From Polyangiaceae bacterium (GTDB taxonomy: Bacteria > Myxococcota_A > Polyangia > Polyangiales > Polyangiaceae), in assembly GCA_013361525.1 (NCBI GenBank), contig JABFXY010000087.1:1-64000 (forward strand): DNA of 64,000 nt, read 5' to 3'. Positions within the stretch are counted from its first letter, which is position 1, and each line of letters opens with the position of its first letter. The translations under genes were made by a program, and so were the position numbers. Shown here in pieces: positions 8,294 to 17,042 of this stretch. The notes below the pieces were generated by a model that did not search any database, was not told the DNA's origin, and worked only from the letters and a program-made list of their open reading frames with translations.

Positions 8294-9820
8294 ATGCGCG
8301 AACTACCGTGGCTCGGCCGGCTCGTCGCGAGCCGCTACCGACTCATCGCGCGCCTCGGCGAAGACAACATCGCGGAGCTCTACCTCGCGCGGCACGTGCT
8401 CATCGATCGCCTGGGCGCGATCAAGGTGCTGCGCCCCGAGATGGGCCGCGATCGCGCCCTGCGGAAGCTGTTCCTGCGCGAGGCGAAAGCCGTCAATCGC
8501 ATCAACCACCCGAACATCGTCGAGATCAGCGACTACGGCGAGACGGAAGAGACGGCGTACCTCGTCATGGAGTACGTGCCCGGCGAGCCGCTCACGCGTC
8601 TGCTCGCGCAGGGCCCCGTCGGTTGGGAGCGCGCGAGCCGCATCGGCCTGCAGATCGCCCTCGCGCTTTCCCGCGCGCACGAGATGGGCGTCATCCACCG
8701 CGACATCAAGCCCACGAACGTGCTGGTCATCCAGCAGCGAGGCGGCGCGGATATCGTCAAGCTCACCGACTTCGGCGTCGCGAAGCTCCTCGACTCGCAC
8801 ACGGTCGTGACCAAAACGACGGGGCTCGTCCCGACGCAGCTCACGCCGGGATACATCGCGCCGGAGATGCGGCTCGTCGGCACGCTCGACGCGCGCAGTG
8901 ACATCTTCTCGCTCGGCGTGCTCGTGTACGAGGCCGCGTGCGGCGCGCTGCCGTTCCCCGCGGACGCACCCGCGTCGGCGCTCCCGCGGCTGACACCGCT
9001 CGGCCAGCTCATACCGAGCGCGCCACCCCAGCTCGATCTGTTGCTCGCGCGCCTTCTCGCCGCCGATCCCGACGATCGGCCGCGCGACGCATTCGAGGTC
9101 GTCGCGATGTTTCGAGCGGTGCTCGGCGATAGCCTCGAGCCTCCACCGGAGGTCGAGCCGCCGACGGAGCGTGTCGTGCGAAAACATCGCCCGTCGCGCG
9201 GACCGAAGCTCCTCACGATGCCGTTCGACCGCATCGCGCCTCTATGCGAGCGCGCGTTCGACGCGGTGAGCGTCGCCGCCCGCGGATCCATGGATCCGGT
9301 CGACGAAGACAACATCGCAAAAGCGGCTCAGCTCTGCACCATGTTGCAAAGGCTTCACGAGATCGTCACCACCGACGCCAAAGCTCTCGCCGCTTTGGAA
9401 GAACGTGCTCGCGCCATCCGATCCGAGTTCGGCGCACGACTCGACGAGCTCGGCCGAGACCGCTCGCGCGCGATGGGTTGGGCGACGTCGGTCGCCGAAC
9501 GAACCGAGTTCGTGCGCGCGCAGCGACTGAGCGGCGCACACCCGGTGAACGCGATGGATGCCTTGCTGTGGGAAGAAGCCACGCTCGAGCACGAAGAAGA
9601 GGTGTCGATTGACCGAGCGGACGAGCTTGGTCAGGAGTTCGCCGAGCTGTCGGCTCGGCTCGATCTCGCGAACGAGGCGATCGAACGAGATAAATCGACG
9701 CTCGAGGCGCAGCTCGAGGGGCACGCCGCCGCACTGCGCGCGCTCGCGGGTGAGGCGTGGATGCTTTTGGAGACGGTCGCGGAACCGCTCGGGGTCACCC
9801 TCGCGCCGGAAAGTCTGTGA
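8294..9820 (+). CDS. Soluble Ser/Thr protein kinase with C-terminal coiled coil and altered Gly loop
   Basis: A 508-residue kinase without a membrane helix. Kinase domain about 14-280: Lys 44 (AIKVL), HRDIKPTN with Asp 137, DFG 159-161 and APE 189-191 are intact, so catalysis is plausible. The Gly loop reads LGEDNIAELYLA where GxGxxG is expected, so two glycines are replaced. Residues 330-490 are highly charged and helical, probably a coiled coil (LEERARAIRSEFGARLDELG). The PEGA/TPR protein and lipoprotein genes follow on the same strand (gaps of 78 and 27 bases), which suggests a signalling unit acting on the envelope. That is inference. Confidence 0.88.
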   Translation: MRELPWLGRLVASRYRLIARLGEDNIAELYLARHVLIDRLGAIKVLRPEMGRDRALRKLFLREAKAVNRINHPNIVEISDYGETEETAYLVMEYVPGEPLTRLLAQGPVGWERASRIGLQIALALSRAHEMGVIHRDIKPTNVLVIQQRGGADIVKLTDFGVAKLLDSHTVVTKTTGLVPTQLTPGYIAPEMRLVGTLDARSDIFSLGVLVYEAACGALPFPADAPASALPRLTPLGQLIPSAPPQLDLLLARLLAADPDDRPRDAFEVVAMFRAVLGDSLEPPPEVEPPTERVVRKHRPSRGPKLLTMPFDRIAPLCERAFDAVSVAARGSMDPVDEDNIAKAAQLCTMLQRLHEIVTTDAKALAALEERARAIRSEFGARLDELGRDRSRAMGWATSVAERTEFVRAQRLSGAHPVNAMDALLWEEATLEHEEEVSIDRADELGQEFAELSARLDLANEAIERDKSTLEAQLEGHAAALRALAGEAWMLLETVAEPLGVTLAPESL

Positions 9821-9898
9821 CCGAACGCCTGAAGGATGGTGTACTGTTTGCGCGCTCGTTTGCGCGCCGCGTGCTTGTCATCACGGAGGATTTTCGTC

Positions 9899-11011
9899 AT
9901 GCGTAGCCATTGCTGGTCGTTGTTCTCGAGGGCCTCGCTCGCTGGGCTCGTGCTCACGATCGCGAGCTCGAGTGCGCTCGCTCAAGGCGCCCAGCCGAAA
10001 GGGCAGCCCGCACCGCCGCCGGCGGGGTCGGCACCCGCACCCGGGAAAGCGGCACCCGCCCCCGGGAAAGCTCAGCCCCCCGCCAAGCCGAAGCCGAAGT
10101 TGACCGGCAAGAAGGCGGAGGAGGAAGCCGGCCGCCTCTTCAAGGAAGGCAAAGACAAGTTCAACGCGGGCGACTTCCAAGGCGCGTACGAAGCCTTCAA
10201 GGCCGCCGACGAGCTCGCGCCGAGCCCGGTACCGAAGTACCGCATGGGCGAGTCGCTCGACAAGAAGGGCGACATCGACGGCGCGATCGCCGCCTACGAA
10301 GCCTTCCTCGCGAGCAAGACGGATCCCGAGAAGGACAAGGAGCGCATCGCGAACGCCAACGCGCGCATCACGGCGCTGAAGGCCACGCCGGCGGACGTGA
10401 AGGTCACGATCCAACCGCCGGAGGCCGCAGCTGCGACGCTCAGCATCGACGGCGCGCCCGCGACCGGCAACCCGGTGAAGGTGCCGCCCGGCAAGCACAC
10501 CATCACCGCGACGCTCGAAGGCTTCGAGGACGGCAAGGTCGAGGTCGACGTCGCGCGCAGCGAGAAGAAAGACGTCACGATCACGCTCACGGCGAAGCCG
10601 AAGGAAGTTGCGGGCCCCGGCCCCGGCCCCGGACCGGAGAAGCCGCCGACGGAGAAGCCGAAGACCGAGCCGGCGAGCTCGTCGAGCTCGCTCATCCCGG
10701 CGATCGTCACGCTCAGCCTCGCAGGCGCCGGCGTCGTCGTCGGCTCGGTGTTCGGTGGTCTCGCGCTGAAGTCGAAGAGCGAATACGAGGACACGCCGAC
10801 GCAAGATCTCTTCGACGAGACGGAGCGCAACGCGCTCATCGCGGACATGTCCTTCGGCGTCGCGCTGACGTTCGGCGTGACGGGCGTCGTCCTGCTCCTC
10901 ACCGATACGGGCGCCCCTGAGCCCGAAGGCGAGAAGAAGGCGAAGCTCGACTTCATTCTTCCCTACGCGTCGCCCGATGGGGCCGGTGCCGTGGGACGCG
11001 TTTCCTTCTGA
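9899..11011 (+). CDS. Exported TPR and PEGA-domain membrane protein
   Basis: The start is the ATG at 9899 behind GGAGGA with 9 bases spacing; the frame is open further upstream. The 370-residue product has a signal peptide (ASLAGLVLTIASSSALAQ) and a Pro/Lys linker. TPR-like repeats follow at about 70-150 (AGRLFKEGKDKFNAGDFQGA). Next is a PEGA domain at about 160-230 (PVKVPPGKHTITATLEGFED), then one or two membrane helices near 270 and 320. PEGA domains are beta sandwiches found in surface and wall-associated proteins. The gene sits between a Ser/Thr kinase and a Cys-rich lipoprotein. A paralogue with the same order of parts and a lipoprotein partner lies at 47969-49012. Confidence 0.85.
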   Translation: MRSHCWSLFSRASLAGLVLTIASSSALAQGAQPKGQPAPPPAGSAPAPGKAAPAPGKAQPPAKPKPKLTGKKAEEEAGRLFKEGKDKFNAGDFQGAYEAFKAADELAPSPVPKYRMGESLDKKGDIDGAIAAYEAFLASKTDPEKDKERIANANARITALKATPADVKVTIQPPEAAAATLSIDGAPATGNPVKVPPGKHTITATLEGFEDGKVEVDVARSEKKDVTITLTAKPKEVAGPGPGPGPEKPPTEKPKTEPASSSSSLIPAIVTLSLAGAGVVVGSVFGGLALKSKSEYEDTPTQDLFDETERNALIADMSFGVALTFGVTGVVLLLTDTGAPEPEGEKKAKLDFILPYASPDGAGAVGRVSF

Positions 11012-11038
11012 GTAGCCAGTACCTTACGAGGAAAGACG

Positions 11039-12193
11039 ATGCGTAGAACGTTGGCTTTGTGTGCCTTTCTTGGCGCTCTCGGAGCGCTCTCGGGTTGTGA
11101 GCTCATCGCTTCTGTCGATCACGATCTCATCGATCAAGGCGGCGCGGGCGGTGGCGGTGGAACAGCCGGCTCACCGACAACCGGTGGCGGCGGCGAAGGC
11201 GCGGCCGGTGGCGGTGGTGGCACTGGCGGCGGCGAAGGCGGCGGCGCGACCTGCGAAGGCCCCGGAGACTGCCCCGTCGCACCGGCCTGTCAGGAGGCGA
11301 CCTGCGAGAACAACACTTGCGGCGTCGACAACCTGCCCGAGCTGACGGCATGCGAGATCAAGGCGCCCGACGACGGCGTTTGCACCGCCGAGGGTGAGTG
11401 CGTGGTCTGCGTCGGCGACGAACAGTGCGAGGATCCGACGCCGGTCTGCGACACGGCGACCCACGTCTGTGTGGCGGAGCACTGCACCAACGACACGCAA
11501 GACGCCGACGAGACAGACCTCAACTGCGGCGGCGACGAGTGCCCCGGTTGCGCAAACAACCTCCTGTGTGTCGACGGCGACGACTGTTTGAGCGGCGTCT
11601 GCAACGTCGACATGAAGTGCGTGCCGTGCAGCACGGGCGTGGACGACTGTCCCGCAAACGAGTTCTGCAACGCGGGCGTGTGCGAGCCGGACAAGGCAAA
11701 CGGCCTCGCGTGCGGCGGTGGCGGCGAGTGCGAGAGCGGCTTCTGCGACGACAACGGCTCGGGCTCGGACATCTGCTGCGCCACGGCGTGTGACGGCGAC
11801 TGCCGCGCGTGCTCGGGCGCGAACGCAGCGTGCGAGAACTTCGCGGCGACGGAAGAGTGCGGCGACGGGCCGACGTGCAACGGCGACGACCTCAAGCCGC
11901 AGGACATGTGCGACGGCAATGGCGCGTGCGCCACGCCGGCGGACATCGATTGCATGGCTTACACCTGCAATGCCGCCGCTCCGACCGACGCGTGCTTCAC
12001 GGCGTGCTCGACCCAAACCGATTGCGCCGCGTCCGGCGCTTCAAACGGTAACTACTGCGCGATCGACGGCGCGCTCGGCACCGCCAACACTTGCAACGAC
12101 AAGAAGGCGCTCGGTGGCACCTGCGCCGAGGACTTCGAGTGCGAGTCCGGCAACTGCGGCGGGCTCAACAACGACACCTGCGCGATCCTCTGA
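11039..12193 (+). CDS. Cys-rich, Gly-linker surface lipoprotein
   Basis: A 384-residue lipoprotein. The signal peptide ends in lipobox LSGC (Cys 20). A Gly/Ser linker follows (about residues 36-75, mostly GGGGG blocks). The remainder holds dozens of Cys in repeated short motifs such as CVVCVGDEQC, CNVDMKCVPC and CNAGVC. They are probably disulfide-bonded knots, like those of many myxobacterial surface proteins. An AGGAAAG Shine-Dalgarno lies just before the ATG. It is 27 bases from the PEGA gene and is followed by a clear terminator, so it ends the unit. Binding partner unknown. Confidence 0.87.
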   Translation: MRRTLALCAFLGALGALSGCELIASVDHDLIDQGGAGGGGGTAGSPTTGGGGEGAAGGGGGTGGGEGGGATCEGPGDCPVAPACQEATCENNTCGVDNLPELTACEIKAPDDGVCTAEGECVVCVGDEQCEDPTPVCDTATHVCVAEHCTNDTQDADETDLNCGGDECPGCANNLLCVDGDDCLSGVCNVDMKCVPCSTGVDDCPANEFCNAGVCEPDKANGLACGGGGECESGFCDDNGSGSDICCATACDGDCRACSGANAACENFAATEECGDGPTCNGDDLKPQDMCDGNGACATPADIDCMAYTCNAAAPTDACFTACSTQTDCAASGASNGNYCAIDGALGTANTCNDKKALGGTCAEDFECESGNCGGLNNDTCAIL

Positions 12194-12217
12194 GCTGATC
12201 GGTAGGTCGTGAGACGA

Positions 12218-12250
12218 AGCGCCGGCTCTCGAAAGGAGCCGGCGCTTTTC
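12218..12250 (+). terminator. Rho-independent terminator after the lipoprotein gene
   Basis: A perfect 11-bp stem AGCGCCGGCTC/GAGCCGGCGCT with loop TCGAAAG is followed by TTTT, 24 bases after the stop at 12193. It ends the kinase-PEGA-lipoprotein unit. Confidence 0.85.
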
Positions 12251-12345
12251 ATTTTTCGGGCTGGTGAACGAGCAGGACGTGAGCCGGAAGCAAGTGGCAG
12301 GAGATGGCGTCAATCTGCCCGCCACTGATGGGTAATGAAGAGAGG

Positions 12346-12861
12346 TCAGGCAGCTCTCACACGCCATCGACTGTTTCCGATCGAGGCCCACAATGGACGT
12401 ATTCTCGCCATCGATGCTCCGGCAGCGACGCTCCCGAGGGCGGTCCAAGCTTCACCCCTACAGCTTCCGAAATCGCGATATCGAACTTGGGTTTGTTCCT
12501 CGGCGCCGCACAGGAGCATTCCGAGCTCCCAGGGCATGCAGAGAAAGATTATCTCGTCGACCTGAACCATGACCCCGCCGTCGGGGCACTCTTCATCGAG
12601 AAAGCCCCATTCGTCCACGGTCACGCTGCAAAACCCAGTACCCACTTCGGACTCGCCCAACGGAAAACATCCGCAATCGTTCGTCGGACAAGCGTGCACA
12701 CCCTCGCAGATCCGATACCCGCTCTCCGAACGGCAGGCGCTCTCTCCGCTTGCACCACCGGTCGCGGAGTCGGCACCGCCCCCGCCTTCCATCGATTGCA
12801 CATCCGGTGCGCAGGCCCACAGCGGAATAACGGCCAACGTCAGCAGCTGTCTCGGCTTCAT
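12346..12861 (-). CDS. Small Cys-containing lipoprotein, hypothetical
   Basis: A 171-residue protein from the ATG at 12861 (an in-frame GTG four codons earlier is an alternative). The signal peptide KPRQLLTLAVIPLWAC ends in a weak lipobox, then comes a short Gly/Ser stretch and paired Cys motifs (CEGVHACPTNDCGCF). It belongs to the Gly-linker lipoprotein type common here, but no family was recognised. The last 40 residues lack Cys and look less ordered. The repeat array at 12968 lies upstream of its start. Confidence 0.65.
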   Translation of the reverse strand: MKPRQLLTLAVIPLWACAPDVQSMEGGGGADSATGGASGESACRSESGYRICEGVHACPTNDCGCFPLGESEVGTGFCSVTVDEWGFLDEECPDGGVMVQVDEIIFLCMPWELGMLLCGAEEQTQVRYRDFGSCRGEAWTALGSVAAGASMARIRPLWASIGNSRWRVRAA

Positions 12862-12967
12862 CGGCGCACGCACCCCACAGCAAGCCTAAGTCGGTGGAGC
12901 GCAGCGGGGGTAGACAGCCTTTTCGGCGACGCCACGCCGCAACTGCAACTCGGTCCGCCGGAGGGCG

Positions 12968-13290
12968 CGTTGTAGCGGTGGGCATTGCCATAACCGCGAC
13001 TGCGTCCGGCGGAGTGCCAGTTACGTCAGCGCGGCTCCGCCGTAACGTCGACGCCGCCGACGAGGCGCAACGTTGTGGCGCTGTCGGCCGTCGTAACCCC
13101 GGGTCTGACAACGAGAGGTCGCGTTGTGGCGCTGCGACCTGTCGTAACGACGACGGCGTCGGTAGGAGAACGAGTTACGTCAGCGGGGCGCGACACAACC
13201 GCGGCTCTCACGGCCAGAGGCTGCGTTGTGGCGTCCCGCGCCCGCTACAACCGCAGAGCTGGCGGCCAGACGCCACGTTGCGACAAGGCC
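12968..13290. repeat. Degenerate tandem array, about six units of 51-52 bp
   Basis: Similar units begin at 12968, 13019, 13071, 13122, 13173 and 13224, with a partial one at 13276; the spacing is 51, 52, 51, 51, 51 and 52. Units begin CGTTGTGGCG or AGTTACGTCAGCG and carry TAAC or CAAC about 22 bases in, so each unit has an internal dyad GTT(R)YG...C(R)YAAC. Some form perfect local stems, for example AGGTCGC/GCGACCT across the end of one unit. The units have diverged strongly. The array fills the gap between hflX and the lipoprotein gene; frames through it are open on both strands but do not look like protein. Confidence 0.75.
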
Positions 13291-13314
13291 GCCCCAAACC
13301 CCCAGGGCGCGAGC

Positions 13315-15051
13315 CTAAGCCTCGACGAGCTCGTTGCGCTCTTCCGCCTCCACCGAATACGTCGGATAGAGCGCGCTCTCCGCCCAGCGATCCCGAAGGA
13401 GCCGCGCCATCATTTCCAGCAGAGGCTTCGTCGACTGGGGCTCGATGGCCGAGACGAAGGCGACGTCACCGCGGCGCAAGGAGAGCTGGCGACGTCGATC
13501 CGGATCGACGCGGTCGATCTTGTTGTAGACGAGGATGCGGGGAATCGACGCGAGGTCGAGCTCGGCGAGGAGCTCTTCGGTCGTGCGGATGTGTTGCTCC
13601 GCCGCGGGGTCGCTGGCGTCGACGACGTGGAGCAAGAGGTTCGCGTCGGCGACCTCTTCGAACGTCGCGCGGAACGCGGTGAAGAGGTCCGGCGGCAGGT
13701 CGCGGATGAAACCCACGGTGTCGGTGACGACGACCTCGCGCTCTTCGGGGAAGCGCAGACGGCGCGAGCGCGGATCGAGGGTCGCGAAGAGCTTGTTCTC
13801 GGCGATGACGTCGGCGCCGGTCAGCGTGTTGAGGAGCGTGCTCTTTCCCGCGTTGGTGTAGCCGACGATGCTCACGATCGGGATCGAGGCTCGCGCCCGT
13901 CGCTTGCGACGTTGCTGTCGATCTTGCGACAAGCGCTTGAGCTGCGATTCGAGGTGGCTGACGCGTTCGCGTGCGCGGCGGCGTCCGATCTCGAGCTTGG
14001 TCTCGCCGGGACCTCGACCGCCGATGCCGCCGGTGAGGCGCGAGAGCGAGTCGTCTTTTTGGCCGAGGCGCGGCAGCGCGTACTTGAGCTGCGCGAGCTC
14101 GACCTGGAGCTTGCCGTCGCTGGTCTCGGCGTGCTGCGCGAAGATGTCGAGGATGAGCTGCGTGCGATCGATGATCTTGAGCTCGGTCCGCGCGCTGATG
14201 CTCGATGCCTGCGACGGGCTGAGATCGTGATCGAAGATGAGCGTGCGCGCGTCGAGCTCGGCGGCGCGAAGAACGACCTCGTCGAGCTTGCCCTTGCCGA
14301 GGACGTGCCGCGGGTCGAGCTTGTCGCGAACCTGGAGGATCGTGTCGACGACGTCGACGCCGGCCGTACGCGCGAGCTCGGCGAGCTCACGCAAGCGCTC
14401 GTCCGCGTGGAGCATCGAGTCGGGCTTGGTCTTCTCGGCGACGTGCACGAGGATCGCGCGGCCGTCCTTCGCTTCGTTTTCGCGAAGGGCCTTCACGATG
14501 CGGCCGAACTCGTCCTCGAGCGAACGAATCAGCGCGCCGAAATTCACGTCGAGGCGCCCGACCAGGACTGGACCGACCGTTCGATACGGCGGCACACGCG
14601 GCGCGTCGGCCTGCTTGGAGCGCGGGGCAGGCGGAACGTTGTACGCGTAGTGGAACGATCGCGGCTCGCCTTCGGGCGTGAGCAGGATCGCGAACATCAT
14701 GTCGAGACGCAGCCGCACGAGGTCGACGATGTCGTCGCGCGACAGCTCTTCGCCGAAGAGGTGCGTGTGGACGAGCCGCAAACCGCGCAAACGACCTTCG
14801 GCGGCACGGAGGCGCCCGATGTCCGGGAGCATGAGCTTCGAGGTGTCGCCGACGACGACCTGCTCGACCTCGCCGTTGCGGCCGACGAGAGCGCCGACTT
14901 GGCGGCCCGTCTCTTTCGATGCGTCGGCGAGCGCCCGCGTGAGCTCTGGCGTCGTGATGGCATCGAGCGGGACCTTGCGCCGGTAGATGCGCTCGAGGGT
15001 GCGGTGAGCGTGGGGAGCGAGGCCGTTGGTGTTACCGAGAACTTGGGGCAT
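13315..15051 (-). CDS. hflX: GTPase HflX, long form
   Basis: HflX is a ribosome-binding GTPase that splits or rescues stalled 50S/70S particles. The 578 residues contain the HflX N-domain (DHDLSPSQASSISART, VELAQLKYALPRLG, then GRGPGETKLE) and the G domain: G1 GYTNAGKST, G3 DTVGF, G4 NKID. The first 180 residues (GNTNGLAPHAHRTLERIYRR and following) are an additional domain seen in the longer HflX proteins of deltaproteobacteria and Firmicutes; the E. coli protein has about 426 residues. The start is the ATG at 15051. It is divergent from thrB. Confidence 0.93.
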   Translation of the reverse strand: MPQVLGNTNGLAPHAHRTLERIYRRKVPLDAITTPELTRALADASKETGRQVGALVGRNGEVEQVVVGDTSKLMLPDIGRLRAAEGRLRGLRLVHTHLFGEELSRDDIVDLVRLRLDMMFAILLTPEGEPRSFHYAYNVPPAPRSKQADAPRVPPYRTVGPVLVGRLDVNFGALIRSLEDEFGRIVKALRENEAKDGRAILVHVAEKTKPDSMLHADERLRELAELARTAGVDVVDTILQVRDKLDPRHVLGKGKLDEVVLRAAELDARTLIFDHDLSPSQASSISARTELKIIDRTQLILDIFAQHAETSDGKLQVELAQLKYALPRLGQKDDSLSRLTGGIGGRGPGETKLEIGRRRARERVSHLESQLKRLSQDRQQRRKRRARASIPIVSIVGYTNAGKSTLLNTLTGADVIAENKLFATLDPRSRRLRFPEEREVVVTDTVGFIRDLPPDLFTAFRATFEEVADANLLLHVVDASDPAAEQHIRTTEELLAELDLASIPRILVYNKIDRVDPDRRRQLSLRRGDVAFVSAIEPQSTKPLLEMMARLLRDRWAESALYPTYSVEAEERNELVEA

Positions 15052-15119
15052 AGCCTGGCGAACGGTTTCCTTTTACGAATGCGGACAGTCGAACCGCGAA
15101 GCCGCGAGACGAGACACCG

Positions 15120-16121
15120 ATGGCCATCCTGACTCCGCTGACGTTTGACGAGATCGAACGGTGCGCCCGGACGTTCGGCATCACCCCCACGAAAGCCACA
15201 GGGGTCCTGGCTGGGAGTGTAAACACCAACTTCGACATCGTCGACGGGCACGGCGCGCGCTGGTTCCTTCGTGTTTACGAGGAGCAGGACATCGCCGGCG
15301 CAACACGCGATGCCCGCCTCCTCGGTCGGCTCGCGGCCTCGGGGGTTCGAACGCCCTCGCCACGCGAGCGCGTCGACGGCGCAGGGTTCGTCGGAACGTT
15401 TCGCGGCAAAGCGATCTGCCTGTTTCCGTACGTCGTCGGCGTGCATCGATGCCAAGCGAGCGTCGCGCCGCCCGACGTTCACGCGGTCGGCTCCGCGCTC
15501 GCCGCGATGCACCGAGTCGGCGAGGGTTTCGATGTTTCCGAGGGGCTGACGGTCGCGAGCCGCTTCTCGCTCGATGCGCTCGTGCAGCGCCTGACCTCGC
15601 TCGACGAACGCTCGCTCACCCGGGAGATCCGACGCGCGCGCGAGCAGCTCCTCGCGCGGCTCGACGAGCTGTCGAAATTCGTCCCCGCGAGCCGGCCGCT
15701 GCCGCTCGTGCACGGCGACCTGTTTCGCGACAACGTCCTGTTCGACGAAGATGGTCGCCCGACGCTGCTCGACTTCGAGAGCGCGTCGATCGGGTTTGCT
15801 GCGTACGATCTCGCGGTCACGATCCTCGCGTGGACGTTCGGCGATCACCTCGATGCGTCGCTCGTCTCGAGCCTCGTCGCCGGCTACGAGCGCACCCGGC
15901 CCCTCGGCCGTGACGAGATTGCCGACCTGCCTTCGTTCGCCGCGATGGCGTGCGTCCGTTTCGCCACGACGCGCATCACGGACTACGAGCTCCGTCCGCG
16001 AGGAAGTGGGGCATACAAAGACTACCGTCGCTGGCTGTCACGTCTCGAAGCGGTCGATCGGTCCTTCGGTTTGCGCGGAGCCGACCTGGACAGTACCCTC
16101 CGAGACATATGGCCGAAGTAG
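15120..16121 (+). CDS. thrB: Homoserine kinase, type II (aminoglycoside phosphotransferase fold)
   Basis: This enzyme phosphorylates homoserine in threonine synthesis. The 333 residues match the APH-fold ThrB used by many proteobacteria: LAGSVNTNFDI near 30, the catalytic loop HGDLFRDNVLF near 200, LLDFESA for metal binding, and YDLAVTILAW followed by GYERTRPL in the C-lobe. The length is typical (about 320). The ATG at 15120 was chosen because the family start aligns. The M48 protease gene begins inside its last codons. A related small-molecule kinase of the same fold cannot be fully excluded. Confidence 0.75.
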   Translation: MAILTPLTFDEIERCARTFGITPTKATGVLAGSVNTNFDIVDGHGARWFLRVYEEQDIAGATRDARLLGRLAASGVRTPSPRERVDGAGFVGTFRGKAICLFPYVVGVHRCQASVAPPDVHAVGSALAAMHRVGEGFDVSEGLTVASRFSLDALVQRLTSLDERSLTREIRRAREQLLARLDELSKFVPASRPLPLVHGDLFRDNVLFDEDGRPTLLDFESASIGFAAYDLAVTILAWTFGDHLDASLVSSLVAGYERTRPLGRDEIADLPSFAAMACVRFATTRITDYELRPRGSGAYKDYRRWLSRLEAVDRSFGLRGADLDSTLRDIWPK

Positions 16122-17002
16122 GGGCACTCGACTTTCGTGGGTTCGTCGGCGGTCGCGCGCAACAACTGCCGGACGAGGGGCGCGACGGCGGGCGCGGATA
16201 CGCGTACGTCTCGGACAAACACACGCGTCGCGTGTTCGACCAGATGAAGGCCGTCGATCTGGCGGTCTCCGCGGCGGTGCGCCTCTTCGAGGCGTACGGC
16301 AAGAGCGAGCTGCTCGGGCACGCCGTGAAGGTCGGTCCGCGGCAGTTTCCGCGCGTGCACGCGATCGCCACGCAATGCTCGGACGAGCTCGGCATCGCGC
16401 ATCCCACGGTCTACATCGTGAACAACCCGGTGATGAACGCGGCGACGTTCGGCACGAACCAGTCGTCGGTCATCATGGTGCACAGCGCGCTCGTCGATCA
16501 CATGAACGACGCCGAGCTCTTGAGCGTGATTGGTCACGAGTGCGGTCACATCCACAACCACCACGTCGTGTACCTCACGGCGCTCCACTACCTGCGCACG
16601 ATGGCCGGCGTGTTCCTCAAGCCGATCATCGCGCCGGCGGAGCTGGCGTTGAAAGGTTGGCTGCGCCGGGCGGAGATCACCTGCGACCGCGCCGGGCTCC
16701 TGTGCTCGAAAGACCTCGAGGTGTCGACGCGCGCGCTCACCAAGCTCGCGCTCGGCAGCGCGAAGCTCTACGACCAGCTCAACATGGAGGCCTTCATCGA
16801 GCAGTACGACGAGATGAAGGAAGGCATCGGTCGCTACGCCGAGATGGGCGCGACCCATCCGTGGCTACCGAAGAGAGTGATCGCGCTGCGTCACTTCGCG
16901 GGGAGCGAGCTCTACAAGAAGCACGCGAAGCTCGGCGACGCGGGGCTCACGATGGATGAGGTGGACGAGAAGGTCCACGGCGTTATCAAGGTCTGGGGCT
17001 GA
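16109..17002 (+). CDS. M48-family zinc metallopeptidase
   Basis: The ATG at 16109 overlaps thrB by 13 bases and gives 297 residues. The zinc site is HECGH (about residue 150) in SVIGHECGHIHN, with the second-helix acid in AEITCDRAGLL. The substrate region NAATFGTNQSSVIMVHSAL is typical of M48 (HtpX/Ste24-like) enzymes. One hydrophobic stretch (YLRTMAGVFLKPIIAPAELAL) may touch the membrane, but a full HtpX transmembrane set is absent. The dynamin gene follows 40 bases later. A role in membrane protein quality control is inferred from the family. Confidence 0.88.
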   Translation: MAEVGALDFRGFVGGRAQQLPDEGRDGGRGYAYVSDKHTRRVFDQMKAVDLAVSAAVRLFEAYGKSELLGHAVKVGPRQFPRVHAIATQCSDELGIAHPTVYIVNNPVMNAATFGTNQSSVIMVHSALVDHMNDAELLSVIGHECGHIHNHHVVYLTALHYLRTMAGVFLKPIIAPAELALKGWLRRAEITCDRAGLLCSKDLEVSTRALTKLALGSAKLYDQLNMEAFIEQYDEMKEGIGRYAEMGATHPWLPKRVIALRHFAGSELYKKHAKLGDAGLTMDEVDEKVHGVIKVWG

Positions 17003-17042
17003 GACGTCGAAGACGTTCATGGAAGGCGAAAAAGGAGCCGTC

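Noticed and set aside
12346..13111. Long reading frames through the repeat array as protein-coding
   Set aside because: Both strands are open there because of GC richness; the translated 17-residue repeats resemble no protein and lack good starts.
12968..13290. CRISPR array
   Set aside because: Units are 51-52 bp without a short constant repeat and unique spacers; they diverge all along and contain dyads, and there are no cas genes.
13075..15132. A 685-residue plus-strand frame across the repeat array and hflX
   Set aside because: It is the antisense shadow of hflX; its first part shows only the 17-residue periodicity of the 51-bp repeats.
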